DNA of 64,000 nt. Source: Sedimentimonas flavescens (lineage in GTDB: Bacteria > Pseudomonadota > Alphaproteobacteria > Rhodobacterales > Rhodobacteraceae). How positions within the stretch are numbered: the stretch's first letter is position 1; every line of letters starts with the position of its first letter. The DNA is taken from positions 1 to 64,000 of the forward strand of contig NZ_JAHVAI010000013.1 in assembly GCF_019264375.1 (NCBI RefSeq), in the 5' to 3' direction. The translations under genes were made by a program, and so were the position numbers. Shown here in pieces: positions 27,870 to 36,788 of the stretch. The notes under the pieces are model-generated. The model did not search any database. It was given only the letters and a program-made list of their open reading frames with translations, and was not told where the DNA came from.

Positions 27870-29180
27870 TTATTCTTTGGGCCGATTGTCGATCACGCGC
27901 TTGGCCTTGCCCTCGGAACGGGCAATGCTGGCCGGATCGCGCACTTCGATCCGCGTCGAGACGCCGACCACCGACTTGATGTGATGCGCCAGCTCCTTGG
28001 CCGAGGCCGCGCGGGCGCTTTCGTCGGTGTGATCGGTGGCGCATTCCACGAGGACGGTCATGTTGTCCATGCGGCCCGAACGCGACAGCTCGATCTGGAA
28101 ATGCGGGGCGAGGCCGCGGCACTTCAGGATCTGCTCTTCGATCTGGGTCGGGAAGACGTTGACGCCACGCAGGATGATCATGTCGTCCGAGCGCCCGGTG
28201 ATCTTCTCGATCCGGCGCATCGAGCGCGCGGTGCCAGGCAGAAGGCGCGTCAGGTCGCGGGTGCGGTAGCGCACCATCGGCAGGCCTTCCTTGGTCAGCG
28301 TGGTGAAGACCAGTTCGCCCATCTGGCCGTCGGGCAGAACCTCGCCGGTGACCGGGTCGATGATCTCGGGGTAGAAGTGGTCTTCCCAGATATGCAGCCC
28401 GTCTTTGGTCTCGACGCATTCCTGCGCGACACCGGGGCCCATGACCTCGGAGAGGCCGTAGATGTCGACCGCGTGCATGTCGAAGGCCTGCTCGATTTCC
28501 TCGCGCATCGAATTGGTCCAGGGCTCTGCGCCGAAGATGCCGACCTTGAGCGAGGACTCGCGCGGGTCGAAGCCCTGGCGGCGGAACTCGTCGAGGATCG
28601 AAAGCATGTAGCTGGGCGTCACCATGATGATCGACGGCTTGAAGTCATGGATCAGCGTCACCTGCCGCTCGGTCATGCCGCCCGAGATCGGAACGACGGT
28701 GCAGCCGAGGCGCTCGGCGCCGTAATGCGCACCGAGGCCCCCGGTGAACAGGCCATAGCCATAGGCGTTGTGCAGGATGTCGCCGGGGCGCCCACCCGCC
28801 GCGCGGATCGAGCGCGCGATCAGGTTCGCCCAGTGGTCGATATCGGCCGCGGTATAGCCCACGACCGTCGGCTTGCCCGTCGTGCCCGACGAGCCGTGGA
28901 TACGCACCAGCTTGGACTGCGGCACCGCGAACATCCCGAAGGGGTAGGTGTCGCGCAGGTCCTGCTTGTAGGTGAAGGGGAACTTGGCGATGTCGGCCAG
29001 CGACTTCAGCTCCTCGGGGTGCACGTCATGCTCGATGAAGCGCTTGCGATAGAAGGGCGAGTTCTCATAGGCGTGGCGCAGCGAGCGCTTCATGCGATGG
29101 AACTGAAGCGCTTCGATCTCATCGCGCGAGGCGGTTTCGATCGGGTCTAGATCTTGCTTGCGAGGGGTCAAGTCTTCCAT
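27870..29180 (-). CDS. paaK: phenylacetate-CoA ligase
   Basis: 436 residues, normal length. Activates phenylacetate to phenylacetyl-CoA with ATP, the first step and the source of the inducer. The AMP-binding P-loop is GSSGTTGKPTVVG; the PaaK-specific IYGLSEVMGPGVAQEC and the C-terminal hinge GRSDDMIILRGVNVFPTQIEEQIL are clear. The ATG at 29180 (MEDLTPRKQD) follows GGAGGAAACC. It is the third gene of the leftward operon, 29 bases after paaI. Confidence 0.97.
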   Translation of the reverse strand: MEDLTPRKQDLDPIETASRDEIEALQFHRMKRSLRHAYENSPFYRKRFIEHDVHPEELKSLADIAKFPFTYKQDLRDTYPFGMFAVPQSKLVRIHGSSGTTGKPTVVGYTAADIDHWANLIARSIRAAGGRPGDILHNAYGYGLFTGGLGAHYGAERLGCTVVPISGGMTERQVTLIHDFKPSIIMVTPSYMLSILDEFRRQGFDPRESSLKVGIFGAEPWTNSMREEIEQAFDMHAVDIYGLSEVMGPGVAQECVETKDGLHIWEDHFYPEIIDPVTGEVLPDGQMGELVFTTLTKEGLPMVRYRTRDLTRLLPGTARSMRRIEKITGRSDDMIILRGVNVFPTQIEEQILKCRGLAPHFQIELSRSGRMDNMTVLVECATDHTDESARAASAKELAHHIKSVVGVSTRIEVRDPASIARSEGKAKRVIDNRPKE

Positions 29181-29209
29181 GGTTTCCTCCCTTGGAGATT
29201 CGGTTCCGG

Positions 29210-29656
29210 TCAGACCGGCAAATGGGTGCCTTTGACGGTGCGCGAATGGCCGCGGAACGTGACCACATGCTCGCCGTGCTGGTTGGTTAGCTGGATGTCG
29301 TAAATCCCCGAGCGGCCGCGGCGCGAAACCTCGCGCGCGGTGGCTGTCAGCGTGTCGCCGATCCGGCCGGGGACCAGATAGGTGATCGAGCAATGCTGCG
29401 CGACGGTGATCTGGTTGTAGCTGTTGCAGGCAAAGGCGAAGGCGCTGTCGGCCAGCGTGAACAGGTAGCCACCATGGCAATTGCCATGACCGTTCGACAT
29501 GGCCTCGGTGATGGTCATCACCAGCGTGGCCTCGCCCGGCGCGACATGTGTCAACTCCATGCCAAGGCGCTGGCTGGCGCTGTCATTGTCCCACATCGCC
29601 TTTGCCGAGGCTTCGGCCAGTTCCTGCGGGGTCATCTCATGCACTGGTTTCATCAT
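29210..29656 (-). CDS. paaI: hydroxyphenylacetyl-CoA thioesterase PaaI
   Basis: 148 residues, hotdog fold. PaaI removes CoA from dead-end or excess intermediates so the cell does not run out of free CoA. The catalytic loop GHGNCHGGYLFTLADSAFAFA contains the HGG and Asp typical of the family. It starts 5 bases after the paaG stop; MM at the N-terminus leaves a one-codon doubt about the start. Confidence 0.93.
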   Translation of the reverse strand: MMKPVHEMTPQELAEASAKAMWDNDSASQRLGMELTHVAPGEATLVMTITEAMSNGHGNCHGGYLFTLADSAFAFACNSYNQITVAQHCSITYLVPGRIGDTLTATAREVSRRGRSGIYDIQLTNQHGEHVVTFRGHSRTVKGTHLPV

Positions 29657-29661
29657 CGCCC

Positions 29662-30456
29662 TTACTGTCCCTTGAACGCCGGTTTGCGCTTCTCGAGGAA
29701 GGCGGTGACGCCCTCGGCGTAATCCGCGCTGCGCCCGGCAAGCTGCTGACAGTCGCGCTCCATATCCAGTTGCGCGTCAAGGCTGTTCGTCGCGGCAGCC
29801 TGAATCAGGCGTTTGGTCAGGCCAAGGCCGAGCGTCGGCCCGGCCGCCAGCGAACGTGCCAGCGATTCGGCCTGGGCCATGAGGTCTGCATCCTCGACAG
29901 CCTTCCAGATCAGCCCCCAGTCGGCGGCCTGCTCGGCCATCAGCGGCTCTGCGGTCAGCGCGAGCGCCTTGGCGCGCGGCTCGCCCAGGATGCGCGCAAG
30001 GCTCCAGGTGCCGCCCGCGTCGGGAACAAGGCCGATCTTGGCGAAGGCCTGGATGAACTTGGCCGACTTCGCGGCAAGGACGATGTCGCAGGCAAAGGCC
30101 ACGTTCGCGCCCGCCCCGGCGGCCACGCCGTTGACTGCGCAGACGATCGGCTTTTCAAGCGCGCGGATCAGGCGAAGTGTCGGATTGTAGAAGGTTTCCA
30201 GCGTGCGCCCGAGGTCCGGGGCAGGTCCGCCCTTGCGCGGGTCGCGGTCGCCCAGATCCTGCCCGGCACAAAAGCCGCGCCCCGATCCGGTCAGCAGAAC
30301 GGCGCGCACCTGCGCATCGTCATGAGCGCGCTGAAAGCCCGCGCGCAATGCCAGATGCATCTCTTCGTTGAACGAGTTCAGCTTGTCGGGGCGGTTCAGC
30401 GTAAGCGTAAGCACGCCATCGGCGAATGCCGAGACTACAGTATCCGAGCCAGTCAT
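29662..30456 (-). CDS. paaG: 2-(1,2-epoxy-1,2-dihydrophenyl)acetyl-CoA isomerase
   Basis: 264 residues, crotonase fold. Converts the epoxide to the seven-membered oxepin-CoA. Oxyanion-hole residues lie in GRGFCAGQDLGDRDP and GVAAGAGANVAFACD; the catalytic acid is in GLVPDAGGTW. I chose ATG 30456 (MTGSDTVVSAF) with GAGGGAGAGAAAG before it; a longer start at 30510 would run close to the operator. First gene of the leftward paaG-paaI-paaK(-paaR) operon. Confidence 0.94.
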   Translation of the reverse strand: MTGSDTVVSAFADGVLTLTLNRPDKLNSFNEEMHLALRAGFQRAHDDAQVRAVLLTGSGRGFCAGQDLGDRDPRKGGPAPDLGRTLETFYNPTLRLIRALEKPIVCAVNGVAAGAGANVAFACDIVLAAKSAKFIQAFAKIGLVPDAGGTWSLARILGEPRAKALALTAEPLMAEQAADWGLIWKAVEDADLMAQAESLARSLAAGPTLGLGLTKRLIQAAATNSLDAQLDMERDCQQLAGRSADYAEGVTAFLEKRKPAFKGQ

Positions 30457-30504
30457 CTTTCTCTCCCTCACCGCCTCAATTTCGGCGGCTCTCGAAGATT
30501 CTTG

Positions 30505-30533
30505 TTGCATAGACCGACCGGCCGGTCAATGAT
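30505..30533 (+). promoter_or_regulatory. candidate paaN promoter overlapped by PaaR operator
   Basis: TTGCAT (30505-30510), 17-base spacer, AATGAT (30528-30533), about 41 bases before the paaN ATG. The palindrome at 30513-30526 fills the spacer, so a bound repressor would block polymerase. The -10 box is weak, so the exact start is uncertain. Confidence 0.4.
30513..30526. promoter_or_regulatory. probable PaaR operator 2 (divergent paaG/paaN)
   Basis: ACCGACCGGCCGGT, same palindrome type as at 18608-18621, placed between the divergent paaG and paaN start codons (57 and 49 bases away). One bound dimer could control both directions. Confidence 0.7.
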
Positions 30534-30574
30534 AAAGCCATGCCGGAGAGGAGACCGGTAAGGGGAGAGGGACG

Positions 30575-32224
30575 ATGGCCGATTTGTTCGAACGTCATCA
30601 GGCGCTGCTGGAGCGTGCTGTCAAAGCGTTGCATGAGCGCGAATTCTGGGCGCCGTTCCCTGAAATCCCGAGCGGAAAGATCTATGGTGAAACCGCGCGG
30701 GCCGAGGGCGACGCCACCTATACGGCGCTGCTCGGTCAGGCCTTCGATTTGCCCGCTCACCCCGAATCGCGCCGTCTGGGCGCCGAGGTCTCGCCCTTCG
30801 GGCCGGATCTGGGAATCACCTATCCGGCGGCCGATGCCGCCACGCTGATTGCCGCCGCCAAAGCCGCAGCGCCGGCACTTGCCGCAGCCTCGCCGCGCCA
30901 GCGGGTGGGGGTTTGCCTTGAGATCCTGACGCGGCTTAATCGCATCAGCTTCCTTCTCGCCAATGCCACGATGCACACGACCGGGCAGGCCTTTGCCATG
31001 GCCTTCCAGGCGGGTGGTCCCCATGCGCAGGATCGCGGGCTTGAGGCCGTCGCGATGGCCTGGGACGAGATGACCCGATTCGCCACCAGCGCGCGTTGGG
31101 AGAAGCCGCAGGGCAAGGCCGCGCCGATCGTGCTGGAAAAGCACTGGACGCTTGTGCCCGCCGGTGTCGCGCTGACGATCGGTTGCAACACCTTCCCGAC
31201 CTGGAACAGCTATCCGGGCATCTTCGCAAGCCTCGCCACCGGTAACCCGGTCATCGTCAAGCCGCACCCGGCGGCGATTCTGCCGCTGGCGATCACGGTG
31301 CAGATCGCGCGCGCTGTGCTGGCCGAGGCCGGTCTGCCCGCCGATGCGATTCTGCTGGCGGTGGATGAGCGTGGCGCCGAGATCACCACGCAGCTTGCGA
31401 CCGATCCGGCAGTGAAGCTGATCGACTATACCGGTTCCAACGCCTTCGGGTCTTGGCTGCGCGCCAATGCGACTCAGGCGCAGGTCTTCACCGAAGAGGC
31501 CGGGGTGAACACCATTACCATCGGCGGCACCGACGATTTCGCGGGCATGTGCGCGAACCTTGCGTTTTCGCTCGCGCTCTACTCGGGGCAGATGTGCACG
31601 GCGCCGCAGAACATCTACGTCCCGGAGGCCGGGATCGAGACCGATCAGGGCCACAAGAGCTTTGACGAGGTTGCCGAAGGTATCGCTGCCGCAATCGACG
31701 CGCTCCTGGCCGATCCGGCCCGCGCGGCAGGCGTATGCGGCGCCATCGCCAACCCTGCCACGCAGGATCGCCTGCAACAGGCGCGCGGTTTTGGCCGGGT
31801 GATCCGCGACACCGCCGCCGCAGGCGAGGGCCGCACCGGCTCGCCGTTGCTGCTTGCCGTGACCTCGGAGGATCCGGTGGCCGAGGCAGAGTGCTTCGGG
31901 CCGATCACCTTCCTTGTTGCCACGCGCGACGCCGATGAAGGGATCGCGCTGGCCTCGGGGCTCGCTGCACTGAAGGGCGCGATCACCGCCGCGCTTTACG
32001 ACACCGACGAGGCCCGGATCGATCGCGCGATCGCCGCGTTCGCGGGGGCGGGCGTCAACCTGTCGATCAACCTGACCGGCAATATCTATGTCAACCAGTC
32101 CGCAGCATTCAGCGACTTTCACGTCACCGGCGCGAACCCCGCCGGGAATGCCAGCCTGACCGACACCGCCTTTGTCGCCACCCGTTTCCGCCGCGCCATG
32201 TGGCGCCGCCCGGTGGCGCACTGA
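30575..32224 (+). CDS. paaN: phenylacetic acid degradation protein PaaN (aldehyde dehydrogenase family)
   Basis: 549 residues. PaaN is an aldehyde-dehydrogenase-type enzyme of phenylacetate clusters, thought to act on the ring-cleavage semialdehyde or a side product; its role beside the fused PaaZ is not settled. Marks: HWTLVPAGVALTIGCNTFPTWN, TGNPVIVKPHPAAILPLA, and ALYSGQMCTAPQNIYV with the nucleophile position. The Asn-rich NLTGNIYVNQSAAFSDFH near the end is typical. Start follows AGGGGAGAGGG. Probably heads the operon with the liv genes. Confidence 0.88.
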   Translation: MADLFERHQALLERAVKALHEREFWAPFPEIPSGKIYGETARAEGDATYTALLGQAFDLPAHPESRRLGAEVSPFGPDLGITYPAADAATLIAAAKAAAPALAAASPRQRVGVCLEILTRLNRISFLLANATMHTTGQAFAMAFQAGGPHAQDRGLEAVAMAWDEMTRFATSARWEKPQGKAAPIVLEKHWTLVPAGVALTIGCNTFPTWNSYPGIFASLATGNPVIVKPHPAAILPLAITVQIARAVLAEAGLPADAILLAVDERGAEITTQLATDPAVKLIDYTGSNAFGSWLRANATQAQVFTEEAGVNTITIGGTDDFAGMCANLAFSLALYSGQMCTAPQNIYVPEAGIETDQGHKSFDEVAEGIAAAIDALLADPARAAGVCGAIANPATQDRLQQARGFGRVIRDTAAAGEGRTGSPLLLAVTSEDPVAEAECFGPITFLVATRDADEGIALASGLAALKGAITAALYDTDEARIDRAIAAFAGAGVNLSINLTGNIYVNQSAAFSDFHVTGANPAGNASLTDTAFVATRFRRAMWRRPVAH

Positions 32225-32259
32225 CTTACCCTTTAACCTTTCTCTGGGAGGAGAGAAGA

Positions 32260-33405
32260 ATGACGAAGACCCTGACGACGACTGCACTTGGCCTGCTGGC
32301 CGTGCTTGGCCTGACCGGCACTGCCGTGGCCGACATCAAGATCGGCGCGAGCATCGCCGCTACCGGCCCGGCCGCCTTCCTGGGCGATCCCGAGGCAAAG
32401 ACCCTCGAAATGCTCGTGGAAGAGCTGAACGCTGCGGGCGGCATCAACGGCGAGAAGGTCGAACTGGTGCTCTACGATGACGGCGGCGACCCGAACAAGG
32501 CGCGCACCTTCGCAACCCGCCTTGTCGAGGATGACGAGGTTTCCGCGATCATCGGCGGCAGCACCACTGGCACCACCATGTCGATCCTGTCGGTGGCCGA
32601 GGATGCCGAGGTGCCGTTCATCTCGCTCGCCGGTGCCATCGACATCATCGACCCGGTCAAGCCCTATACCTTCAAGACCCCGCACACCGACCGGATGGCC
32701 TGCCAGAAGATCTTCGAAGACATCCAGAAGCGCGGCCTGACCAAGGTTGGCATGATCTCGGGCACGGACGGCTTCGGCGCCTCGATGCAGGCCCAGTGCA
32801 AGGCGGTCGTGGCCGATTACGGCATCGAGATCGTTGCCGACGAGACCTACGATCCGAAAGACGCTGACATGACGGCGCAGCTGACCAAGATCAAGAACAC
32901 CGAGGGCGTTCAGGCGCTGGTCAACCCCGGCTTCGGTCAGGGTCCGTCGATCGTGACGCGCAACTACAAGCAACTCGCGCTCGACCTGCCGTTCTACCAG
33001 TCGCATGGCGTGGCTTCGGACGGGTTCATCGCGCTCGCCGGCGCCGATGCGGCCGAGGGCGTTCGCCTGCCGGGCACCGCACTTCTGGTGGCTGACCTGC
33101 TGGCCGATGACGATGCGCAAAAGCCCGCCGTCACCGCCTACAAGGCCGCTTTCGAGGCCAAGACCGGCGCGGCAGTCAGCACTTTCGGCGGCTACGCCAA
33201 TGACGCGTTCCTGATCCTCGCGGATGCGCTGCGCCGCGCAGGTTCCTCGGAGCCTGCCGCGATCCGCGACGCGATCGAGGCGACCGCAGGTCTGGCTGGC
33301 ACCACCGGTGTCTACACCTTCTCGGCGACCGACCACCTCGGCCTCGATCTGACGGCATTCCGCATGCTGGAGATCAAGGACGGCAAATGGACGCTGGTCG
33401 AGTGA
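32260..33405 (+). CDS. branched-chain amino acid-type ABC transporter substrate-binding protein
   Basis: 381 residues. Signal peptide MTKTLTTTALGLLAVLGLTGTAVADI, then a type I periplasmic binding protein (DIKIGASIAATGPAAFLGDPEAKTLE). The family binds amino acids, amides or aromatic acids. Placed between paaN and a fused beta-oxidation gene, it most likely takes up phenylacetate or a related aromatic acid, but the ligand cannot be read from the sequence. GGGAGGAG precedes the ATG. A strong hairpin follows the gene. Confidence 0.9.
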   Translation: MTKTLTTTALGLLAVLGLTGTAVADIKIGASIAATGPAAFLGDPEAKTLEMLVEELNAAGGINGEKVELVLYDDGGDPNKARTFATRLVEDDEVSAIIGGSTTGTTMSILSVAEDAEVPFISLAGAIDIIDPVKPYTFKTPHTDRMACQKIFEDIQKRGLTKVGMISGTDGFGASMQAQCKAVVADYGIEIVADETYDPKDADMTAQLTKIKNTEGVQALVNPGFGQGPSIVTRNYKQLALDLPFYQSHGVASDGFIALAGADAAEGVRLPGTALLVADLLADDDAQKPAVTAYKAAFEAKTGAAVSTFGGYANDAFLILADALRRAGSSEPAAIRDAIEATAGLAGTTGVYTFSATDHLGLDLTAFRMLEIKDGKWTLVE

Positions 33406-33419
33406 TCCGCTGACGTTCG

Positions 33420-33445
33420 GCCCCTGTCGCCTTGGCGGCAGGGGC
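33420..33445 (+). terminator. hairpin between the binding-protein gene and the permease gene
   Basis: GCCCCTGTCGCC and GGCGGCAGGGGC pair over 12 bp with a TT loop (one G-T pair), 15 bases after the binding-protein stop. There is no T run, so it is probably an RNA-stabilising or attenuating stem that gives more binding protein than permease. Confidence 0.6.
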
Positions 33446-33494
33446 TGCGCGGCCCACCGGCCGCCAAGACTCGCATTCCGAGCCGGAGAACACC

Positions 33495-34367
33495 ATGTCG
33501 GAACTACTGCAATTCCTCTTCTCGGGGATAACCGTTGGCGCAGTCTATGCGCTGGTCGCCCTTGGTTTCACGATCATCTATAACGCCTCGGACGTGGTGA
33601 ACTTCGCCCAGGGCGAGTTTGTCATGCTGGGCGGCATGATCACCTGGTTTGCCCATGCGCAGGGGCTGCCGCTGCCGCTGGCCGCGCTGATCGCGATTGC
33701 GGCGACGGCGGCGCTTGGCGTGGCGATGAACAAGCTGATGATCGAGCCCGCGCGCGGCGCGCCTGTGGTCTCGCTGATCATCATCACCATCGGCGCCTCG
33801 ATCTTCATTCAGGGCGCGGCGCAGCTGGTGTTCGACAAGCAGATCCACAGCTTCCCGGCGTTTTCCGGTGACGATCCGATCCGCATCGGCGGCGCGACGA
33901 TCCTGCCGCAAAGCCTGTGGGTGATCGGCGGTGCGCTGGTGGTGTTCCTGGCGCTGTGGCTGTTCTTCACCCGCACGCTGCTAGGCCGCGCTGTTCTGGC
34001 GACATCGAACAACCGCCTTGCCGCGCAGCTTGTGGGCATCAACACGAATTTCGTCATGACGCTGTCCTTCGCGCTTTCGGCGGCGATCGGTGCACTGGCG
34101 GGCGTTCTGGCCACGCCGATCACGCTGACGGCCTATAGCGTCGGCATCGGCTTCGCGCTCAAGGGTTTTGCGGGCGCAATGCTGGGCGGCATGGGCAACC
34201 CCAAGGGCGCGCTGGTCGGCGGCTTCCTCATCGGTCTCTTTGAGGCGATGACTGCGGGCTATCTGTCCTCGCAATACAAGGATGCGGCGGCCTTCATCGT
34301 GATCCTCGCCGTGCTGTTCTTCATGCCTCAGGGCCTCTTTGGTCGCAAATCGACGGATCGGGTGTGA
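33495..34367 (+). CDS. branched-chain amino acid-type ABC transporter permease (LivH family)
   Basis: 290 residues, eight or so membrane segments. Typical LivH motifs: GAVYALVALGFTIIYNASDVVNFAQGEFVMLGG near the N-terminus and GFAGAMLGGMGNPKGALVGGFLIGL late. The start MSELLQFLFSG follows CCGGAGAACACC. It forms the membrane channel with the LivM-type subunit encoded 4 bases downstream. Confidence 0.93.
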   Translation: MSELLQFLFSGITVGAVYALVALGFTIIYNASDVVNFAQGEFVMLGGMITWFAHAQGLPLPLAALIAIAATAALGVAMNKLMIEPARGAPVVSLIIITIGASIFIQGAAQLVFDKQIHSFPAFSGDDPIRIGGATILPQSLWVIGGALVVFLALWLFFTRTLLGRAVLATSNNRLAAQLVGINTNFVMTLSFALSAAIGALAGVLATPITLTAYSVGIGFALKGFAGAMLGGMGNPKGALVGGFLIGLFEAMTAGYLSSQYKDAAAFIVILAVLFFMPQGLFGRKSTDRV

Positions 34368-34371
34368 CGCC

Positions 34372-35328
34372 ATGAGACTGACTCCGAAATCCGCAACCCT
34401 CATCGTGCTGGCGCTTCTGGTTGCCATCACGCCCTTCTTCTTCCCCTCGGGGTACTACTACCGCGTCGGCGCGCTGCTGTTCGTCAACGGCATCGCCGTC
34501 ACTGGTATCGTGATCCTGACCGGCTATGCGGGCCAGATCAGCCTTGGCCATGCGGGCTTTGCCGGGATCGGCGCCTATGCCTGCGCGCTGGCCCCGGTGC
34601 ACTGGGGCCTGCACCCGGCGCTGGCGGCCGTTCTGGGCGCCGCGATCTCGGCGGTGCTGGCCTATCTGGTCGGTCGGCCGATCCTGCGCCTCAAGGGCTA
34701 TTACCTTGGCGTCGCGACGCTTGGCTTTGGCATCCTCGTGTCGATGGTCCTCAATAACGAGCGCCAGCTGACCCGCGGCCCCGACGGTATCGAAGTGGCC
34801 GACCTGGGCCTGCGCGAGGTGCTCAAAGGCTGGGGGCTGAACCTGACCAATGGCGAGTTCTGGTATTTCTTCTGCGGCCTGTGCCTGATTATCGGTGCCT
34901 GGCTGGCACTGAACCTGCACAACAGCCCCACCGGCCGCGCTCTGCGCGCGCTGCATGGATCCGAGGTCGCGGCGCGCACCGTCGGCGTCGATGTAGCTCG
35001 CTTCAAGTTGCAGGCCTTCGTCATCTCGGCGGTCTATGCCTCTGTGGCGGGGTCGCTGCTGGCATTGCAGAACAAGTTCATCACCCCTGACGTCGCTGGC
35101 TTCATGCACTCGGTCGAGATGGTCACCATGGCCGTTCTGGGCGGTGTGGGCTCGGTTCTGGGCGCAATCTTCGGTGCGGGCATCCTGACGCTTCTGCCGC
35201 AGGTCCTGACCGTCTTCGCCGAGTATGAGCAGATGGTCCTCGGCCTAGTGATGCTGCTGGTGATGATCTTCCTGCGCGAGGGCCTGCTGCCCTCGATCCT
35301 CAAGAAATTCTGGGGGAAAGACGAATGA
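34372..35328 (+). CDS. branched-chain amino acid-type ABC transporter permease (LivM family)
   Basis: 318 residues, multi-pass membrane protein. [26 protein letters not shown] and [31 protein letters not shown] are LivM signatures. Second channel subunit; its stop overlaps the start of the LivG-type ATPase (ATGA). Confidence 0.93.
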   Translation: MRLTPKSATLIVLALLVAITPFFFPSGYYYRVGALLFVNGIAVTGIVILTGYAGQISLGHAGFAGIGAYACALAPVHWGLHPALAAVLGAAISAVLAYLVGRPILRLKGYYLGVATLGFGILVSMVLNNERQLTRGPDGIEVADLGLREVLKGWGLNLTNGEFWYFFCGLCLIIGAWLALNLHNSPTGRALRALHGSEVAARTVGVDVARFKLQAFVISAVYASVAGSLLALQNKFITPDVAGFMHSVEMVTMAVLGGVGSVLGAIFGAGILTLLPQVLTVFAEYEQMVLGLVMLLVMIFLREGLLPSILKKFWGKDE

Positions 35329-36098
35329 GCGATCTGCTTTCGATCGAAGGTCTCGGCATCAGCTTTGGCGGCCTCAAGGCCGTGAACGATGTCAGCTTCC
35401 GCGTCCGCCCCGGCGAGATCGTCTCGGTGATCGGGCCGAACGGTGCGGGCAAGACCACGCTGTTCAACATGATCTCGGGGGTCTACCTGCCCGGCGCGGG
35501 GCGTGTGATGCTGGATGGCGCGGATGTCACCGGGATGGAGCCGCATCTTCTGGCCCGTCGCGGTATGAGCCGGACGTTCCAGAACCTGCAAATCTTCCAG
35601 TCGATGACGGTGCTCGAAAACGTCATCACCGGGTATCACCTTCAGGAAAAGGGGCCGGTGGTCGCCGATATCCTTGGGCTGCCCTCGTCGCGCCGCCGTG
35701 CGCGCAAGGCGATGGCCGGGGCGCGCGAACTGCTGGAGCGTGTCGGACTGACGCGCGCGGCCGAGCGAGAGGCGGGCAACCTGTCCTATGGCTCGCTCAA
35801 GCGGCTTGAGATCGCGCGGGCACTGGCGCTCGACCCGAAGGTGCTGCTGCTGGATGAACCCGCTGCGGGCTGTAACGCCGTCGAAACCGAGGAGATCGAT
35901 CACCTGATCGCCGAGGTTGCGGCCTCGGGTGTGGCGATCCTGCTGGTCGAGCATGACATGAAGATGGTCATGCGGATCTCCAATCATATCGTGGTGCTGG
36001 ATCACGGCGAGAAGATCGCCGAGGGCGACCCGGCCACGGTCAGTCAAAACCCGGCGGTCATCGCCGCCTATCTGGGGGCCGAAAATGCTCACGGTTGA
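35325..36098 (+). CDS. branched-chain amino acid-type ABC transporter ATP-binding protein (LivG family)
   Basis: 257 residues. Walker [13 protein letters not shown], the LivG-type signature [15 protein letters not shown], Walker [13 protein letters not shown]-loop LLVEHDMK. Couples ATP hydrolysis to transport with the LivF-type subunit; the two genes overlap by 14 bases. Confidence 0.95.
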   Translation: MSDLLSIEGLGISFGGLKAVNDVSFRVRPGEIVSVIGPNGAGKTTLFNMISGVYLPGAGRVMLDGADVTGMEPHLLARRGMSRTFQNLQIFQSMTVLENVITGYHLQEKGPVVADILGLPSSRRRARKAMAGARELLERVGLTRAAEREAGNLSYGSLKRLEIARALALDPKVLLLDEPAAGCNAVETEEIDHLIAEVAASGVAILLVEHDMKMVMRISNHIVVLDHGEKIAEGDPATVSQNPAVIAAYLGAENAHG

Positions 36099-36786
36099 GG
36101 GATTGCGTTCGCGCTACGGGCGCATCGAGGTGCTGCACGGGATCGACCTGCATGTCGACTCGGGCGAGATTGTCACGGTGGTGGGCGCCAATGGCGCGGG
36201 CAAGACGACGCTGCTGCGCTGCCTGTCGGGCGTGCAGCCGGTGACCGGCGGCTCGATCACCTTCCGCGGCGAGTTGCTGGTGCCGGTGCCGGCCTACAAG
36301 CGCCTGCGCCGAGGCCTCGCGCAATCGCCCGAGGGACGGCAGATCTTCACCAATCTTTCGGTCGAGGAAAACCTGCGCCTCGGCGCCTTCCTGTTCAATG
36401 ACGAACGGGTCGAGAAGGACATGGACGACGCCTTCCAGATGTTCCCGATCCTCAAGGAAAAGCGCAACCTCGCGGCCGGCGGGCTTTCGGGCGGACAGCA
36501 GCAGATGCTGGCAATGGCGCGGGCGCTGATGGGGCGGCCGTCCTGCCTTCTGCTCGACGAGCCCTCGATGGGCCTGGCGCCGATCATCGTCAGCCAGATC
36601 TTCGACGTCGTGAAGGGCCTTAAGGCGCTGAACGTGACCGTCCTTCTGGTCGAGCAGAACGCTTTTGGCGCGCTCAAGATCGCTGATCGGGGCTATGTCA
36701 TGGAGACCGGCCATATCACCATGAATGGCGCGGCCGAAGAACTGATCGCCGATCCGCGCATCCGCGAAGCTTATCTGGGAATCTGA
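36085..36786 (+). CDS. branched-chain amino acid-type ABC transporter ATP-binding protein (LivF family)
   Basis: 233 residues. Walker [13 protein letters not shown], signature LSGGQQQMLAMARAL, Walker B CLLLDEPSMGLAP, H-loop VLLVEQNA with Gln in place of His, as usual for LivF. Its stop is 2 bases before the start of the fused hydratase/dehydrogenase gene, which ties transport to the catabolic operon. Confidence 0.95.
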   Translation: MLTVEGLRSRYGRIEVLHGIDLHVDSGEIVTVVGANGAGKTTLLRCLSGVQPVTGGSITFRGELLVPVPAYKRLRRGLAQSPEGRQIFTNLSVEENLRLGAFLFNDERVEKDMDDAFQMFPILKEKRNLAAGGLSGGQQQMLAMARALMGRPSCLLLDEPSMGLAPIIVSQIFDVVKGLKALNVTVLLVEQNAFGALKIADRGYVMETGHITMNGAAEELIADPRIREAYLGI

Positions 36787-36788
36787 GT